Below are positions 52,793 to 61,042 of a stretch of 64,000 nucleotides of DNA, one piece after another. Made by a program: the position numbers and the translations under genes. This DNA comes from JABFRG01 sp038210445 (GTDB lineage Bacteria > Myxococcota_A > Polyangia > Polyangiales > Polyangiaceae), in assembly GCA_038210445.1 (NCBI GenBank), contig JBBQWQ010000019.1:1-64000 (forward strand), in the 5' to 3' direction. Position 1 is the stretch's first letter. Each line of letters opens with the position of its first letter. The notes beneath the pieces are model-generated. The model searched no databases. It saw only the letters and a program-made list of their open reading frames with translations, and was not told the DNA's origin.

Positions 52793-53355
52793 GGGCCCGC
52801 GCCGTGGCGGCGGAGGAACGTCTCGAGGGCCACCGCCACCAGCGCATGCTGCACCTGGCCGCTGTCGAGCAGCGCGCCGAGTTGGCTGCGCGGCACCAGC
52901 GCGGTCTCGCACTCTTCGAGCTCGTCGAACGCCGTGCTTCCGGTGGGCGCTGCGTCCCATGCCACGTAGCTGTAGATGCGATTGCCCTGCAGGGCCGGGT
53001 TCGGTTGCAGATCGGAGAGCAGTTCGATCGTTCCCGCCTCGAACCCGCTCTCTTCCAGGAGCTCGCGCCGGGCCGCGACCTCTGGGGCTTCGCCGGCGTC
53101 GATGACGCCCCCCGGCACCTCGAGCGAAAGCTCGCCGGGCCCGAAGCGGTACTGCCACACGAAGACGATCTCCTGGGCCGGCGTGACCGCGATCACGTTG
53201 CACCAGTTGCGGCATCCGAAGGTGAACACGTCGCGCATGGGCTGGCCGGCGGCGTCGTGAAGCAGGCCTTTCTCCACGGCGAAGATGCCGAAGTCGGCGA
53301 CGACCTCGACGCGAGGGCGGCTCCACGGTCGCATCGCGGGCGGCGGAACGATCAT
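52789..53355 (-). CDS. Nudix hydrolase, ADP-ribose pyrophosphatase-like
   Basis: A 188-residue Nudix enzyme with the complete box G-x5-E-x7-REUxEExGU: GGVIDAGEAPEVAARRELLE followed by ESGF. The wider context, VFVWQYRFGPGELSLEVPGG, is that of ADP-ribose/NADH-type pyrophosphatases (NudF-like). I place the start at ATG 53355; earlier ATGs would add a basic tail. It opens the four-gene operon running left and diverges from smpB. Confidence 0.85.
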   Translation of the reverse strand: MIVPPPAMRPWSRPRVEVVADFGIFAVEKGLLHDAAGQPMRDVFTFGCRNWCNVIAVTPAQEIVFVWQYRFGPGELSLEVPGGVIDAGEAPEVAARRELLEESGFEAGTIELLSDLQPNPALQGNRIYSYVAWDAAPTGSTAFDELEECETALVPRSQLGALLDSGQVQHALVAVALETFLRRHGAGP

Positions 53356-53459
53356 GCCCTGCGTTGTAGTACCCGCGCGCCGGAAAATCGACCGTCGCGA
53401 GGGCTTTGGCCAAGGCATTTTGATCGACGTCCTGCAGTAGTGCTAGAACCGACTTCCCC

Positions 53460-53945
53460 GTGAGCGCCGCGAACAAAGAGAGGGCTGCAGCCCAGAAGTT
53501 CATCGTGAAGAATCGCGCGGCGACCTTCAACTACGAGGTGGAGACGCGCTACGAGGGCGGGCTGGTGCTTCTCGGCAGCGAGGTCAAGTCGATGCGCAAC
53601 GGCAAGGTCGACCTGGTCGACGCCTATGCCTCGGTGGACAACGGCCAGGTGTGGCTCAAGCAGATGTATGTTGCACCTTTCGAGCAAGCCAAGACGTTTC
53701 CCCACGAGGTGCGTCGCGCGCGCAAGGTGCTGCTGCACCAGAGTGAGATACGCGAGATCGAGAAAGAGCTCACCCGCTCCGGGTACACCTTGGTGCCCAT
53801 GGAGCTCTACTTCAAAGACGGCCGGGTGAAGGTCACGCTGGGCCTCGCCAAGGGCAAAAAGGCTTACGACAAGCGCGCCGATCTCGCGAAGAAGACCGCC
53901 GACCGCGAGGCGCGGCAGGCCATCAAGGGAGGCCGCGACCGATGA
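53460..53945 (+). CDS. smpB: SsrA-binding protein SmpB
   Basis: A 161-residue protein that binds tmRNA and brings it to stalled ribosomes. Family marks are KNRAATFNYEVETRYEGGLV, LLGSEVKSMRNGKVDLVDAY, RKVLLHQSEI and the C-terminal LGLAKGKKAYDKRADLAKKT, which becomes helical in the decoding site. GTG start. The ssrA (tmRNA) gene itself is not in this window. Its TGA overlaps the next ATG. Contains dyad site 20, which uses the rare codons TAT, GTT, GCA and CCT in the MYVAP stretch. Confidence 0.95.
   Translation: MSAANKERAAAQKFIVKNRAATFNYEVETRYEGGLVLLGSEVKSMRNGKVDLVDAYASVDNGQVWLKQMYVAPFEQAKTFPHEVRRARKVLLHQSEIREIEKELTRSGYTLVPMELYFKDGRVKVTLGLAKGKKAYDKRADLAKKTADREARQAIKGGRDR
53664..53676. repeat. 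Dispersed dyad site 20
   Basis: ATGTATGTTGCAC in smpB, encoding Met-Tyr-Val-Ala-Pro with TAT, GTT and GCA. Confidence 0.65.
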
Positions 53946-54211
53946 GCCGCGTGGTCTGGCAAAAGGGCGGCGAGGCGCGGGTGCTCGCGGTGGTGGGCGA
54001 GGCGGTAACGCTCGCCTCTACCATCCCTTCGCCCCCGGGCTCCCGCATCGATGGCACCCTCGACCCCAGCGGCCAGGCCTTTCGCATCAAAATTCACAGC
54101 TCCAAGCGCACCGAAGAGGGCGGCCAAATCCGCTTCATTCTCCAGGGCCGGGCCATCGATCTCACCCGCGAGGGCCGCGCCACCCTCACCGCGATGATCG
54201 CCACGAACTAA
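53942..54211 (+). CDS. Small beta-rich protein coupled to smpB
   Basis: An 89-residue protein starting in an ATGA overlap with smpB. The sequence alternates strands and turns (VLAVVGEAVTLASTIPSPPG, AFRIKIHSSKRTEEGGQIRF, ILQGRAIDLTREGRATL), reminiscent of a PilZ-like barrel, but without the RxxxR/DxSxxG cyclic-di-GMP motifs. Function unknown; coupling to smpB may only reflect genome compaction. Confidence 0.65.
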   Translation: MSRVVWQKGGEARVLAVVGEAVTLASTIPSPPGSRIDGTLDPSGQAFRIKIHSSKRTEEGGQIRFILQGRAIDLTREGRATLTAMIATN

Positions 54212-54260
54212 CGGCCCGTCACAGCTAGCTCGACCGACCCGGTCAAGTTGCTCGTGGCGT

Positions 54261-54893
54261 CTACTTCGTGCCGAGGTCGGCTTGCTTGACGCCGGCGATC
54301 GCGGCTTTCGCGGCGGCCAGCGCCGGATCGCGCTTGCCGCGCATCCAGTCGACGGTGACGAAGCAGTCGCTGTCGTCGTCCTGCACGGCCACGTGGTAGA
54401 AAAGGCCGTCTTCGCGCTCGCCGCCCACGCCGCCGTGACCGAAGTCACTCACCGGCTTGGCCTTCTTCAAGGTCTTCTGGATGTCGGCGATCTTCTTGGT
54501 CACCGCGTCTTTGGCGAGCTTCTCGTTGCAGATGTAGCTCACCGTCGCGCCCTCGAAGGGCTTGCCCGGAACCAGCACACTACAGGTGGGGCCGCAGTCG
54601 GCGCAGGTGGCGGGCGGCTGACCCACCTTCATGTTCGCGAGCGGGCCGGTGAGCGATTTTTCCGGGAGCAGCGCTTCGCACTTCATGCGCTCCGCGAGCT
54701 TGCCGGCGCCCGTAGCCGATGCGCTGGCGCTCGGCATCGCCGCCGCCGAGCTGGCCGCCGGCGGCGCGCTGAGAGCTGCGCTCGGGAGGGCCACCGCGCC
54801 CGAAGCCGAGGCCGCGCCAGCAGGCGTCTCCTTCTTGTCGTCACAAGCGGAGAGGGCGAGCACGCAGAGGAGGGCAGGGAGGGTCCGGCGCAT
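54261..54893 (-). CDS. Lipoprotein of unknown function
   Basis: A 210-residue lipoprotein, signal peptide MRRTLPALLCVLALSAC (Cys17). A long Ala/Ser/Pro linker to about 65 precedes a domain with four cysteines in its first half (MKCEALLPEK, TCADCGPTC) and mixed alpha/beta pattern (ATVSYICNEKLAKDAVTKKI, GLFYHVAVQDDDSDCFVTVD). Function unknown. It converges with the small gene after smpB; a short GACCG/CGGTC hairpin lies between them at 54232-54244. Confidence 0.6.
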   Translation of the reverse strand: MRRTLPALLCVLALSACDDKKETPAGAASASGAVALPSAALSAPPAASSAAAMPSASASATGAGKLAERMKCEALLPEKSLTGPLANMKVGQPPATCADCGPTCSVLVPGKPFEGATVSYICNEKLAKDAVTKKIADIQKTLKKAKPVSDFGHGGVGGEREDGLFYHVAVQDDDSDCFVTVDWMRGKRDPALAAAKAAIAGVKQADLGTK

Positions 54894-54961
54894 GCCTAGG
54901 GCATAGCGCGAACAGCCACCGCTGGGGACCCCCGAAATTTCGCGGGGCCCACTGCAGTGCG

Positions 54962-55630
54962 TCAGCGGGCCGGACGCCGGGTGCGGAAGAACGCGAGGAG
55001 CAGGAAGAGCGCGCCCAGCACCAGCAGCGCGATGGAGCTCTGCCGCGACGTGAGCTCGGCTACGTCGGCGCCGCCGAAAAGGCTTCGCACGTGACCGCGG
55101 GGGAAGAGCATGGCGCCCACGCTGCTGCCACCGAAGGCGAAATCGATCGCGAGGACGATGCTCCGGCCGGCGCCGTTGCCGAAGGTGGCACCGAGCAAGA
55201 AGAGCCCCGCGTACGCGAAGCCGCCCAGCGCCGCGATGCCCGCCGAGGCCAGGACGTCGCGCACGAGCGGAGGGTCGGAAGGGCCATGGGCGAGGGCTGC
55301 CACCGCGCCGCCGACCAAAGCGGTAAGCAGAACGGTGAGCGCCACCGCAGCGAAGAAGTGCACCAGAATGGCGGCCGGGCGGGTCGCGCCCACAGCCCGC
55401 AGACCGGACACCGCGTGCCCCAGGCTCTTGGCGCCCAGCACCGCGCCCACTGCCGCGAACGCGAGGAGCGGCAAGGGGAGGGCGGCGTAGGTGGCCACGC
55501 TGTCGTCGGCGCCGCGGCCGCGCGCGGCCCAGCCGAAGAATAGTGCGATGCAGGCCCACGGCAGAAGCGTCAGCATCGAGCGAGGCGAGCGCACCAGGCG
55601 CACCCAGGGAACGCGCAACAAGCTCCACAT
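54962..55630 (-). CDS. ABC-2-type membrane protein
   Basis: A 222-residue integral membrane protein with about six hydrophobic helices (for example MLTLLPWACIALFFGWA, AALPLPLLAFAAVGAVL, LLVLGALFLLLAFFRT). The first residues MWSLLRVPWVRLVRSPRSML form the amphipathic entry helix common in ABC-2 exporters. Its ATG overlaps by one base the stop of the ATPase-like gene (55630-55632), so it is the third gene of a three-gene ABC-type operon (56649, 55630, 54962, running left). Confidence 0.7.
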   Translation of the reverse strand: MWSLLRVPWVRLVRSPRSMLTLLPWACIALFFGWAARGRGADDSVATYAALPLPLLAFAAVGAVLGAKSLGHAVSGLRAVGATRPAAILVHFFAAVALTVLLTALVGGAVAALAHGPSDPPLVRDVLASAGIAALGGFAYAGLFLLGATFGNGAGRSIVLAIDFAFGGSSVGAMLFPRGHVRSLFGGADVAELTSRQSSIALLVLGALFLLLAFFRTRRPAR

Positions 55631-56652
55631 CAGGTGGACCCTCCGGCGGGCGTGGCGACGTCGGGTGCTGCCTCGGGCGGCGGTAGCGGTACCGCATGGG
55701 CCACCCGCTCGGTGGCGCTGCGGGCGGCCGCCCCGCTGGCCTGCATGCGCGCAGCATAGGCGGCGTCGTAGGCGGCCCGTTCGTCTCCCGCGATGGCGGC
55801 GCGAACTTCGGCGAGCGGAGCGCCGTCGGGGACCACCGCCGCGATGGGCACGCCCGCGTGCACGATGGCGTGCTGAACCGCCCGCGCCACCGCCGCCAGA
55901 GACGCGCCGGTCACGGTCACGTACCCGGCGTCGGCTTGGGTCGAGAGCCCCTCGCGCGCCAGCTCGCGCAGAAGGTTCATGGGTTCGCGGGTGACGATGC
56001 GAACGCGCACCGGCCCCTGCGCCGCGAGAAGGAGCGGCCGCGACGTGGTGGTCGGTGCCAGCGCGCGGCCCCGGTCGAGCAGCACCACGGTGCTGGCGTA
56101 GTCGGCCGCGAGGCCCGGCGAGCTCACGCTGGTGATCACGAAAACCTGGCTCTTTCGGAGCTCGCGCAAGGCCCGAAGGATCGCCGGCGCCGCCTCTTGC
56201 GCCACGTGCGAAAGAGGATCGGTCAGCACGATGACCCGGCGCTGCGACGTGATGGCGTCGACCATGGCGATGGCGCGCCGCTCTTCACGCGTCAGCTTCT
56301 CGACGCGCCGCTGGCCGAGCGCGCCGAGACCGAATCGCTCCAGCAGCACGGCGCCGTCCTCGCGCGCGACTTTCCGCGTCTTCGCCCCCAGGTCGACGCA
56401 CTCGCGCGCGAACAGCCCCTCCGGCAGCGGCGCATCGAGCCCGACGAAGGCAACATCGCTCGGGTCGAGGGCGCGATTTCCCAGCCGCACCTTGCCGCTC
56501 CGCGGCCCCAGCTCACCCAGGCCCCGCAACACCGCCAGGGTGCCGTCGGCAACGTCGCCGACGAACGCGGTGACGCCTGCCGGCAGCGCAAAGCTGAGCG
56601 GGCCGCACAATACCTTGGCCTCGCGAAAGGTCGCTTCCTCCAGGGTGATCAT
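55630..56652 (-). CDS. Degenerate ABC-type ATPase subunit
   Basis: A 340-residue protein with the fold order of an ABC ATPase but altered motifs. Where the Walker A loop GxxGxGK(S/T) should be (31-40) it has VGDVADGTLA, without the Lys. The signature LSGGQ is LTREE (120-124), and Walker B is IVLTDP (141-146), keeping the Asp but not the catalytic Glu. The phrasing LTREERRAIAMVDAITSQRR still aligns with the helix after the signature. C-terminal ~110 residues are an added Ala-rich domain. It probably cannot hydrolyse ATP and may be a regulatory or structural subunit. It overlaps the permease genes on both sides. Confidence 0.7.
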   Translation of the reverse strand: MITLEEATFREAKVLCGPLSFALPAGVTAFVGDVADGTLAVLRGLGELGPRSGKVRLGNRALDPSDVAFVGLDAPLPEGLFARECVDLGAKTRKVAREDGAVLLERFGLGALGQRRVEKLTREERRAIAMVDAITSQRRVIVLTDPLSHVAQEAAPAILRALRELRKSQVFVITSVSSPGLAADYASTVVLLDRGRALAPTTTSRPLLLAAQGPVRVRIVTREPMNLLRELAREGLSTQADAGYVTVTGASLAAVARAVQHAIVHAGVPIAAVVPDGAPLAEVRAAIAGDERAAYDAAYAARMQASGAAARSATERVAHAVPLPPPEAAPDVATPAGGST

Positions 56653-57452
56653 CGGGCCTCGCTCCGGACGCGGCGGGCCTCGCGGCGCACGTAGACCAGC
56701 GTCGTGAGCGCCACCGCGGTGAGAAAGAACACCGAGCCGGTGGTCCGCCGCAGGTCGAGGTGCCCCGCCGTCATGGCGTGCGACAGGCCCTGGAGCGCGT
56801 GGGGAATCGACGTCATCTCTTCCGGGACGAAGGCCCGGGTGAGCGGCGAGACCATCTCCGGGATGACCAGGAAGAGGAGCAAGAAGAAGTAGCCCCCGCC
56901 GCGCGTCCGCCCGCCCAGCGCCGCCAGCGACAAGGGAACCAGTACCGCGGTGAAGAGTGCAGAATACACCAAAGCTGCCGCCCCGCCGCGCGCTGCGTCC
57001 CAGGCGTCGCCGGTGCGGCTCGCGGCGAGAATCGCGGTGACCGACACCAGCAACGTGCCGCCCACCACCGTGCCGCCCACCAGCGCCATCGCTGCACCGA
57101 CCCGGCCCCAGAGGTACACCGGATCGAGGCCGCGGGCCTGCAGCAGCCCCACCACGCCCTCGGAAAGATCGCGGTGGAATGCCCGCTGCGCGAGGGCGAA
57201 CGCCACTAGAATTCCACCTCCCCATGCAATGGCGCGCGCTGCCACCCCCGGCACCAGCGCCACGGTCGGGAGCTCACCGGGCACGTGGCTGCTGGAGACC
57301 AGCGCGGCCACGCTCATGGCCGCCAGCACGATGACCGCCGACAGGCCGAGGGAGATGCGCACGAGAAGGCTCGAGAGCCCACGCCGCACGAAGAACCGAG
57401 CGACCGCTCGAGCCCTCGCGGCCACCGAGCGAGAAGTGCCGGAAGCTCCCAT
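56649..57452 (-). CDS. ABC-2-type membrane protein
   Basis: A 267-residue membrane protein with about six helices (VRISLGLSAVIVLAAMSVAA, AIAWGGGILVAFALAQRAF, YFFLLLFLVIPEMVSPL) and a conserved-looking entry motif FHRDLSEGVVGLLQARGLDP, as in ABC-2 exporters of the gliding/secretion type. First gene of the three-gene operon; its TGA overlaps the ATG of the degenerate ATPase (ATGA). Contains dyad site 21. Confidence 0.7.
   Translation of the reverse strand: MGASGTSRSVAARARAVARFFVRRGLSSLLVRISLGLSAVIVLAAMSVAALVSSSHVPGELPTVALVPGVAARAIAWGGGILVAFALAQRAFHRDLSEGVVGLLQARGLDPVYLWGRVGAAMALVGGTVVGGTLLVSVTAILAASRTGDAWDAARGGAAALVYSALFTAVLVPLSLAALGGRTRGGGYFFLLLFLVIPEMVSPLTRAFVPEEMTSIPHALQGLSHAMTAGHLDLRRTTGSVFFLTAVALTTLVYVRREARRVRSEAR
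56957..56969. repeat. Dispersed dyad site 21
   Basis: GTGCAGAATACAC in the ABC-2-type gene, encoding Val-Tyr-Ser-Ala-Leu with TAT, TCT and GCA. Confidence 0.65.
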
Positions 57453-57568
57453 GCGCTGACTATATCGTGGTTTTCTTCGGCTCGCCCTGGAACCTGCGGC
57501 GGCCGCCGAGGCGCCTCCGCGAAGTTCTGGTTTTCCCGCGGGGCTTGCTAGGGTGCGCCCTACCGCCG

Positions 57569-59860
57569 ATGGATCTGGGTCGCGCCGTCGTATTCCCCAA
57601 GAACCTGACCCGGAGCAAGGTGGCCCTGGCCTCGCTCCCGGGCTATGGCGTGGTCACCCTCCTCTACACGTCGGGGAAGACCGAGCCGGCGGTCTGGGTG
57701 TTCGCGGCGGCGGCCACGCTGGTCGCGCTCGCGTCGCTCTCGTCACCACGCCCGCTTCGCTTCCTCGGCGCGTCGCTGGCGCTCGTGAGCTGCGCGCCGG
57801 CGGCGCAAGGTCGTCTGGTGGAGACGCTGGGGCTCGTCTCCGCCGTGTTCGCCAGCTTCGACGCGCTGGCGCTACCGATGCTCCTCGATCCGGAGAGCGA
57901 GCTCTACCCCCAAGCGCGCCCACGCCTGCTGGGCCCGATGGTCGCGCTCGCTGCCGGCTTCGCCGTCGCCTTCGCCGCGGTGGTGTATGGCGGCGCGTCC
58001 ACCGCGCGCGATGGTGGCACCACCGCGCGCGCATGCTCGGCGCTCGCGACTGCGTTGGCGCTCGGCACACTCTCGGTGGTCGGGTTTCGCCAGGCACGCT
58101 TGCGGCACCTCGAGCTCGGCGCAGGCCTTCGCTCGCGCACCATGGGCACCGTGTTCGGGCTGGCGCTGTTCGTGTCGCTCCTGGTGGCGTTCGGTGGCTT
58201 CGCGCGGCCCGATCGCGCCCTCCGCATCGGACTATCTGTGGCGGCCATCGGTGCTGGCTTTCTCGTTTCCATGGACGCGGTGGCGCTCTCGCGCGCGCTC
58301 CGTCGGGTGCTGGTGTGCGTGGGGCTCGGGGCGCCGGTCACGCTCGTCCTCGCCACTTGCGCCGATCGCAGCGGCGAGGGTGCCGGCACCCTCACCCTGG
58401 TGGCGGGCGCTTCGGCGCTCCTCCTGGGTATCGTCCTTCCGCGGCTGGAGCGCGGGCTCTTGCCGCTTCGCGGCGTGTGGCTCACGGCGGTGGAGCACGC
58501 CATCGAAGGCACCACCCGCACCCAGGCCGAAGATACCCTGCGCACCTGCCTGGCGCGTCTTCGTCAACCCTTCGAACCGACCCTTCGCGGGGCCGCCATC
58601 TGGACCCTCGACCCGCCGCTGGTGGTCACCGTCGACGGCGCCGGCTACCTGCACGCGCGGGAGCGCACGCTGCCGCCCGGTCTGGTGGACTTCGCCGCTC
58701 GGGAGCCATTCGCCACGTTGCGCGCCGAGGTGCTCGACGTGCTCGAGGTCCGTCGTGCCGAGTTCCGACCGCTGGCCGCCTGGTTCCGCGAGCAAGAGGC
58801 GCACGCGGTCACGGTCATCACCCTCGACGGCGTGCCGGAGGCGGCGCTGGTGGTGCCGCACCTGGTGCGCCCGGAGGCGTTGACGCTGGAGGAGCTCTCG
58901 GCGGGGAAGGCCCTGGCCGATCGCCTGGGCGCCGCGGTGGCGACGCAAGGCACGCGCACCCGCGCGCTCCTCCGCGAGCAAGAGCTCACGCGCCGCTTCG
59001 AGAACGCCACCGATGCGGCGACCATGACCGCGTACCAGGCGGGGCTCATCGCGGCGCGAAACCGCCAAGCCACGGCCCGCCTCTCGCGTGCGGCAACGGT
59101 GGGGCTCTACTCGGCGGTGGCGCAGCTGGCGCAGACCAACCTCGAACGAAAGATGAAGGTCGGCGCGCCGATCGTCGTCACCGGCCCCAGCGGCATCGAC
59201 CCGGTGCCCATGCTGGCCCGCTCGTTTCTCGCAGGCCCGCGCCGCGATGCCCCCTTCGTCGTGGTCGACGGCACCGCATCGCAAGAGCACGACCTTTCTC
59301 GCTGGACCGACCCGGGCGTCTCTCCGCTGGCGCTGGTAGACGGTGGCCTGCTGCTGCTCCTCGACGTGGGCGCTCTGCCGCCCGACGTACAGGAGCTGCT
59401 CGCCCGCGTGCATGCGGAACGACGTCCGCCTTGGGAGCGCGCCGAGCCGCTGGAGTTTCAGCTCGCGGCGTTCGTGACCGAGCCGCTCGAGGCAAGTCGC
59501 GCGCGCCTGGCCAGCGCCCTCGAGGCGAGGCTCTCGGCGGCCTTCGACGATCCGGTGCGCCTGCCCCGCCTCCGCGACCGCGCCGAAGACCTGCGCGGGA
59601 TTCTCATCGACCGCCTGGCGCGCGAAGGCCTGCGCCTCCACGGGGCGCCCATTGGCCTCCACGACAGCGCCTTCGCCGAGCTGGTCGACCACCCCTTCGA
59701 CGGCGAAGAGGCCGAGCTCCACGCGATTGTGGTGCGACTCGCCGCTCGCATCGGCCCCGGCGGCGTGGTGCGCGCCGACGATGTGCGCGCGGTGGGCTTG
59801 GCCAAGCCCACGGCAGAGCCGTTGCGCCTGGTTCGGCCGTCGCGCGATGGCGACACCTGA
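57569..59860 (+). CDS. Membrane protein with degenerate sigma54-activator-like AAA region
   Basis: A 763-residue protein. About nine hydrophobic helices fill residues 25-310. A GAF/sensor-like stretch (330-470, LDGVPEAALVVPHLVRPEAL) and a helical linker follow. Residues 530-740 then read like an NtrC-type AAA+ domain in outline: IVVTGPSGIDPVPMLARSFL for Walker A, LALVDGGLLLLLDVGALPPD for Walker B and LPRLRDRAEDLRGILIDRLA for the sensor II region. The Walker A lysine and the GAFTGA loop that contacts sigma54 are missing, so it should not activate transcription. No DNA-binding domain is left. Possibly a membrane signal scaffold. It diverges from the pseudo-ABC operon. Confidence 0.65.
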   Translation: MDLGRAVVFPKNLTRSKVALASLPGYGVVTLLYTSGKTEPAVWVFAAAATLVALASLSSPRPLRFLGASLALVSCAPAAQGRLVETLGLVSAVFASFDALALPMLLDPESELYPQARPRLLGPMVALAAGFAVAFAAVVYGGASTARDGGTTARACSALATALALGTLSVVGFRQARLRHLELGAGLRSRTMGTVFGLALFVSLLVAFGGFARPDRALRIGLSVAAIGAGFLVSMDAVALSRALRRVLVCVGLGAPVTLVLATCADRSGEGAGTLTLVAGASALLLGIVLPRLERGLLPLRGVWLTAVEHAIEGTTRTQAEDTLRTCLARLRQPFEPTLRGAAIWTLDPPLVVTVDGAGYLHARERTLPPGLVDFAAREPFATLRAEVLDVLEVRRAEFRPLAAWFREQEAHAVTVITLDGVPEAALVVPHLVRPEALTLEELSAGKALADRLGAAVATQGTRTRALLREQELTRRFENATDAATMTAYQAGLIAARNRQATARLSRAATVGLYSAVAQLAQTNLERKMKVGAPIVVTGPSGIDPVPMLARSFLAGPRRDAPFVVVDGTASQEHDLSRWTDPGVSPLALVDGGLLLLLDVGALPPDVQELLARVHAERRPPWERAEPLEFQLAAFVTEPLEASRARLASALEARLSAAFDDPVRLPRLRDRAEDLRGILIDRLAREGLRLHGAPIGLHDSAFAELVDHPFDGEEAELHAIVVRLAARIGPGGVVRADDVRAVGLAKPTAEPLRLVRPSRDGDT

Positions 59861-59966
59861 CGGCTCGGCGAGCGCGCCCCTTGAGGCCATGCTTGCAAGC
59901 AGAAAAGCCCACCTACCCGGCGACCCCTGTTTCCCCTCGCGTGTCAATGCGGGCGTGTGTCGGACA

Positions 59967-60596
59967 ATGTCGGTCGCAGGAAACGCATTCCGCGACTTGA
60001 CCGCGAGCCCTTCGATCTATTTCATTTCGCTCGTGGCGTACGACGTCTCTGTCTTCGGTTCGTTGCGGTTCAAGCGAGGCAAGCTCAAAGCTTGGCGAGC
60101 CATGGTCGTGGACTCGCGCGTGCACAAGTCCATTGCCCGAACCTTCCCCAAGCGCGAGCACCTCGCGCCCGTCAGCGTCGACGAGCTCCTGCACGAGCTC
60201 CCGCTGCTCACCGGTCATGGGCTCTTCCGCGTGGAAGAGGACGACGGCGTGCTCCACGTGCGCGGACGCTTCACCAAGGCGGCCTTCGAGGCCCGCTGCC
60301 GTCAGCTCGCTGCGCTGTTTTTGGCGGCAGCCGACGTGGGGGCCGACGGCGACATCTGCTTTCTCGGCGAGGGCGTGTTCGTGGGCTATGGAGTATCGGT
60401 GGGGGGCGGCAGTGGCGTTCTCATGACGCTGTCTCCGGACCAAGTGCAGAATGCATCTATGGATCCGGAGCTGGACGTCATCAGTGGCTACTTCTCGGTG
60501 GCCGACGCCGCACCTCCCAGCGCGGCGGCGCCTCCGCCCTCGACCGAGAACCCGCGCACCGGGCTGCTCGACGTGCCGAATCCGAAACGGCCCTGA
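59967..60596 (+). CDS. Protein of unknown function
   Basis: A 209-residue soluble protein from ATG 59967. The frame is open from further left and an ATG at 59847 would overlap the previous gene, but the stretch between shows no coding bias. The main domain has alternating strands and helices (SIYFISLVAYDVSVFGSLRF, LFRVEEDDGVLHVRGRFTKA, AAFEARCRQLAALFLAAADV, GDGDI-type FLGEGVFVGYGVSVG), then a Pro/Ala/Ser tail. No family recognised. Contains dyad site 22. Confidence 0.55.
   Translation: MSVAGNAFRDLTASPSIYFISLVAYDVSVFGSLRFKRGKLKAWRAMVVDSRVHKSIARTFPKREHLAPVSVDELLHELPLLTGHGLFRVEEDDGVLHVRGRFTKAAFEARCRQLAALFLAAADVGADGDICFLGEGVFVGYGVSVGGGSGVLMTLSPDQVQNASMDPELDVISGYFSVADAAPPSAAAPPPSTENPRTGLLDVPNPKRP
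60444..60456. repeat. Dispersed dyad site 22
   Basis: GTGCAGAATGCAT in the unknown gene, encoding Val-Gln-Asn-Ala-Ser with GCA. Confidence 0.6.
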
Positions 60597-60602
60597 CGAA
60601 CT

Positions 60603-60869
60603 TCAGTTGCTGAGCGCAGCGCTGCGGCCGCGCACCGCGTGGTAGATGGCCACGAGCACCACGGCGCCCACCAGGCTCATGAGGAAGCCCGCCGCTTCGC
60701 CTTCGCGGTAGAGGCCCGCCATGCGACCGAGGAATCCGCCGAGCATCGAGCCGGCGATGCCCAGCACCATCGAGATGATCCATCCGCCCTTCTCGCGGCC
60801 AGGAACGATGAGACGCGCGAGCGCGCCGACCACGAGACCGAACACGAGGAAGAGGAGAAGGCTGATCAT
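60603..60869 (-). CDS. GlsB/YeaQ/YmgE-family small membrane protein
   Basis: An 88-residue protein, once called transglycosylase-associated. Three hydrophobic helices: LLLFLVFGLVVGALARLIVP, WIISMVLGIAGSMLGGFLGR and FLMSLVGAVVLVAIYHAVR, with the typical PGREKGGW turn between the first two. Members are induced by envelope or general stress; the molecular role is unknown. It converges with the unknown gene at 59967 and lies 173 bases after nhaA. Confidence 0.85.
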   Translation of the reverse strand: MISLLLFLVFGLVVGALARLIVPGREKGGWIISMVLGIAGSMLGGFLGRMAGLYREGEAAGFLMSLVGAVVLVAIYHAVRGRSAALSN

Positions 60870-61042
60870 AACGAGGGGTCCTTGGTTGGGGCGCTTGCTG
60901 CGCCGATGATGCGAACCCGATGAGCAACGACCGTGCCGCGAAAACTCCGCGCGTTTCGCCGATTTTCTCTGCCACAAGGCGCCATGGTGCCTCACCCGAG
61001 GCACATCCGCGCGCGCAGACGGCGCACCTCGGCTCCCATGAT

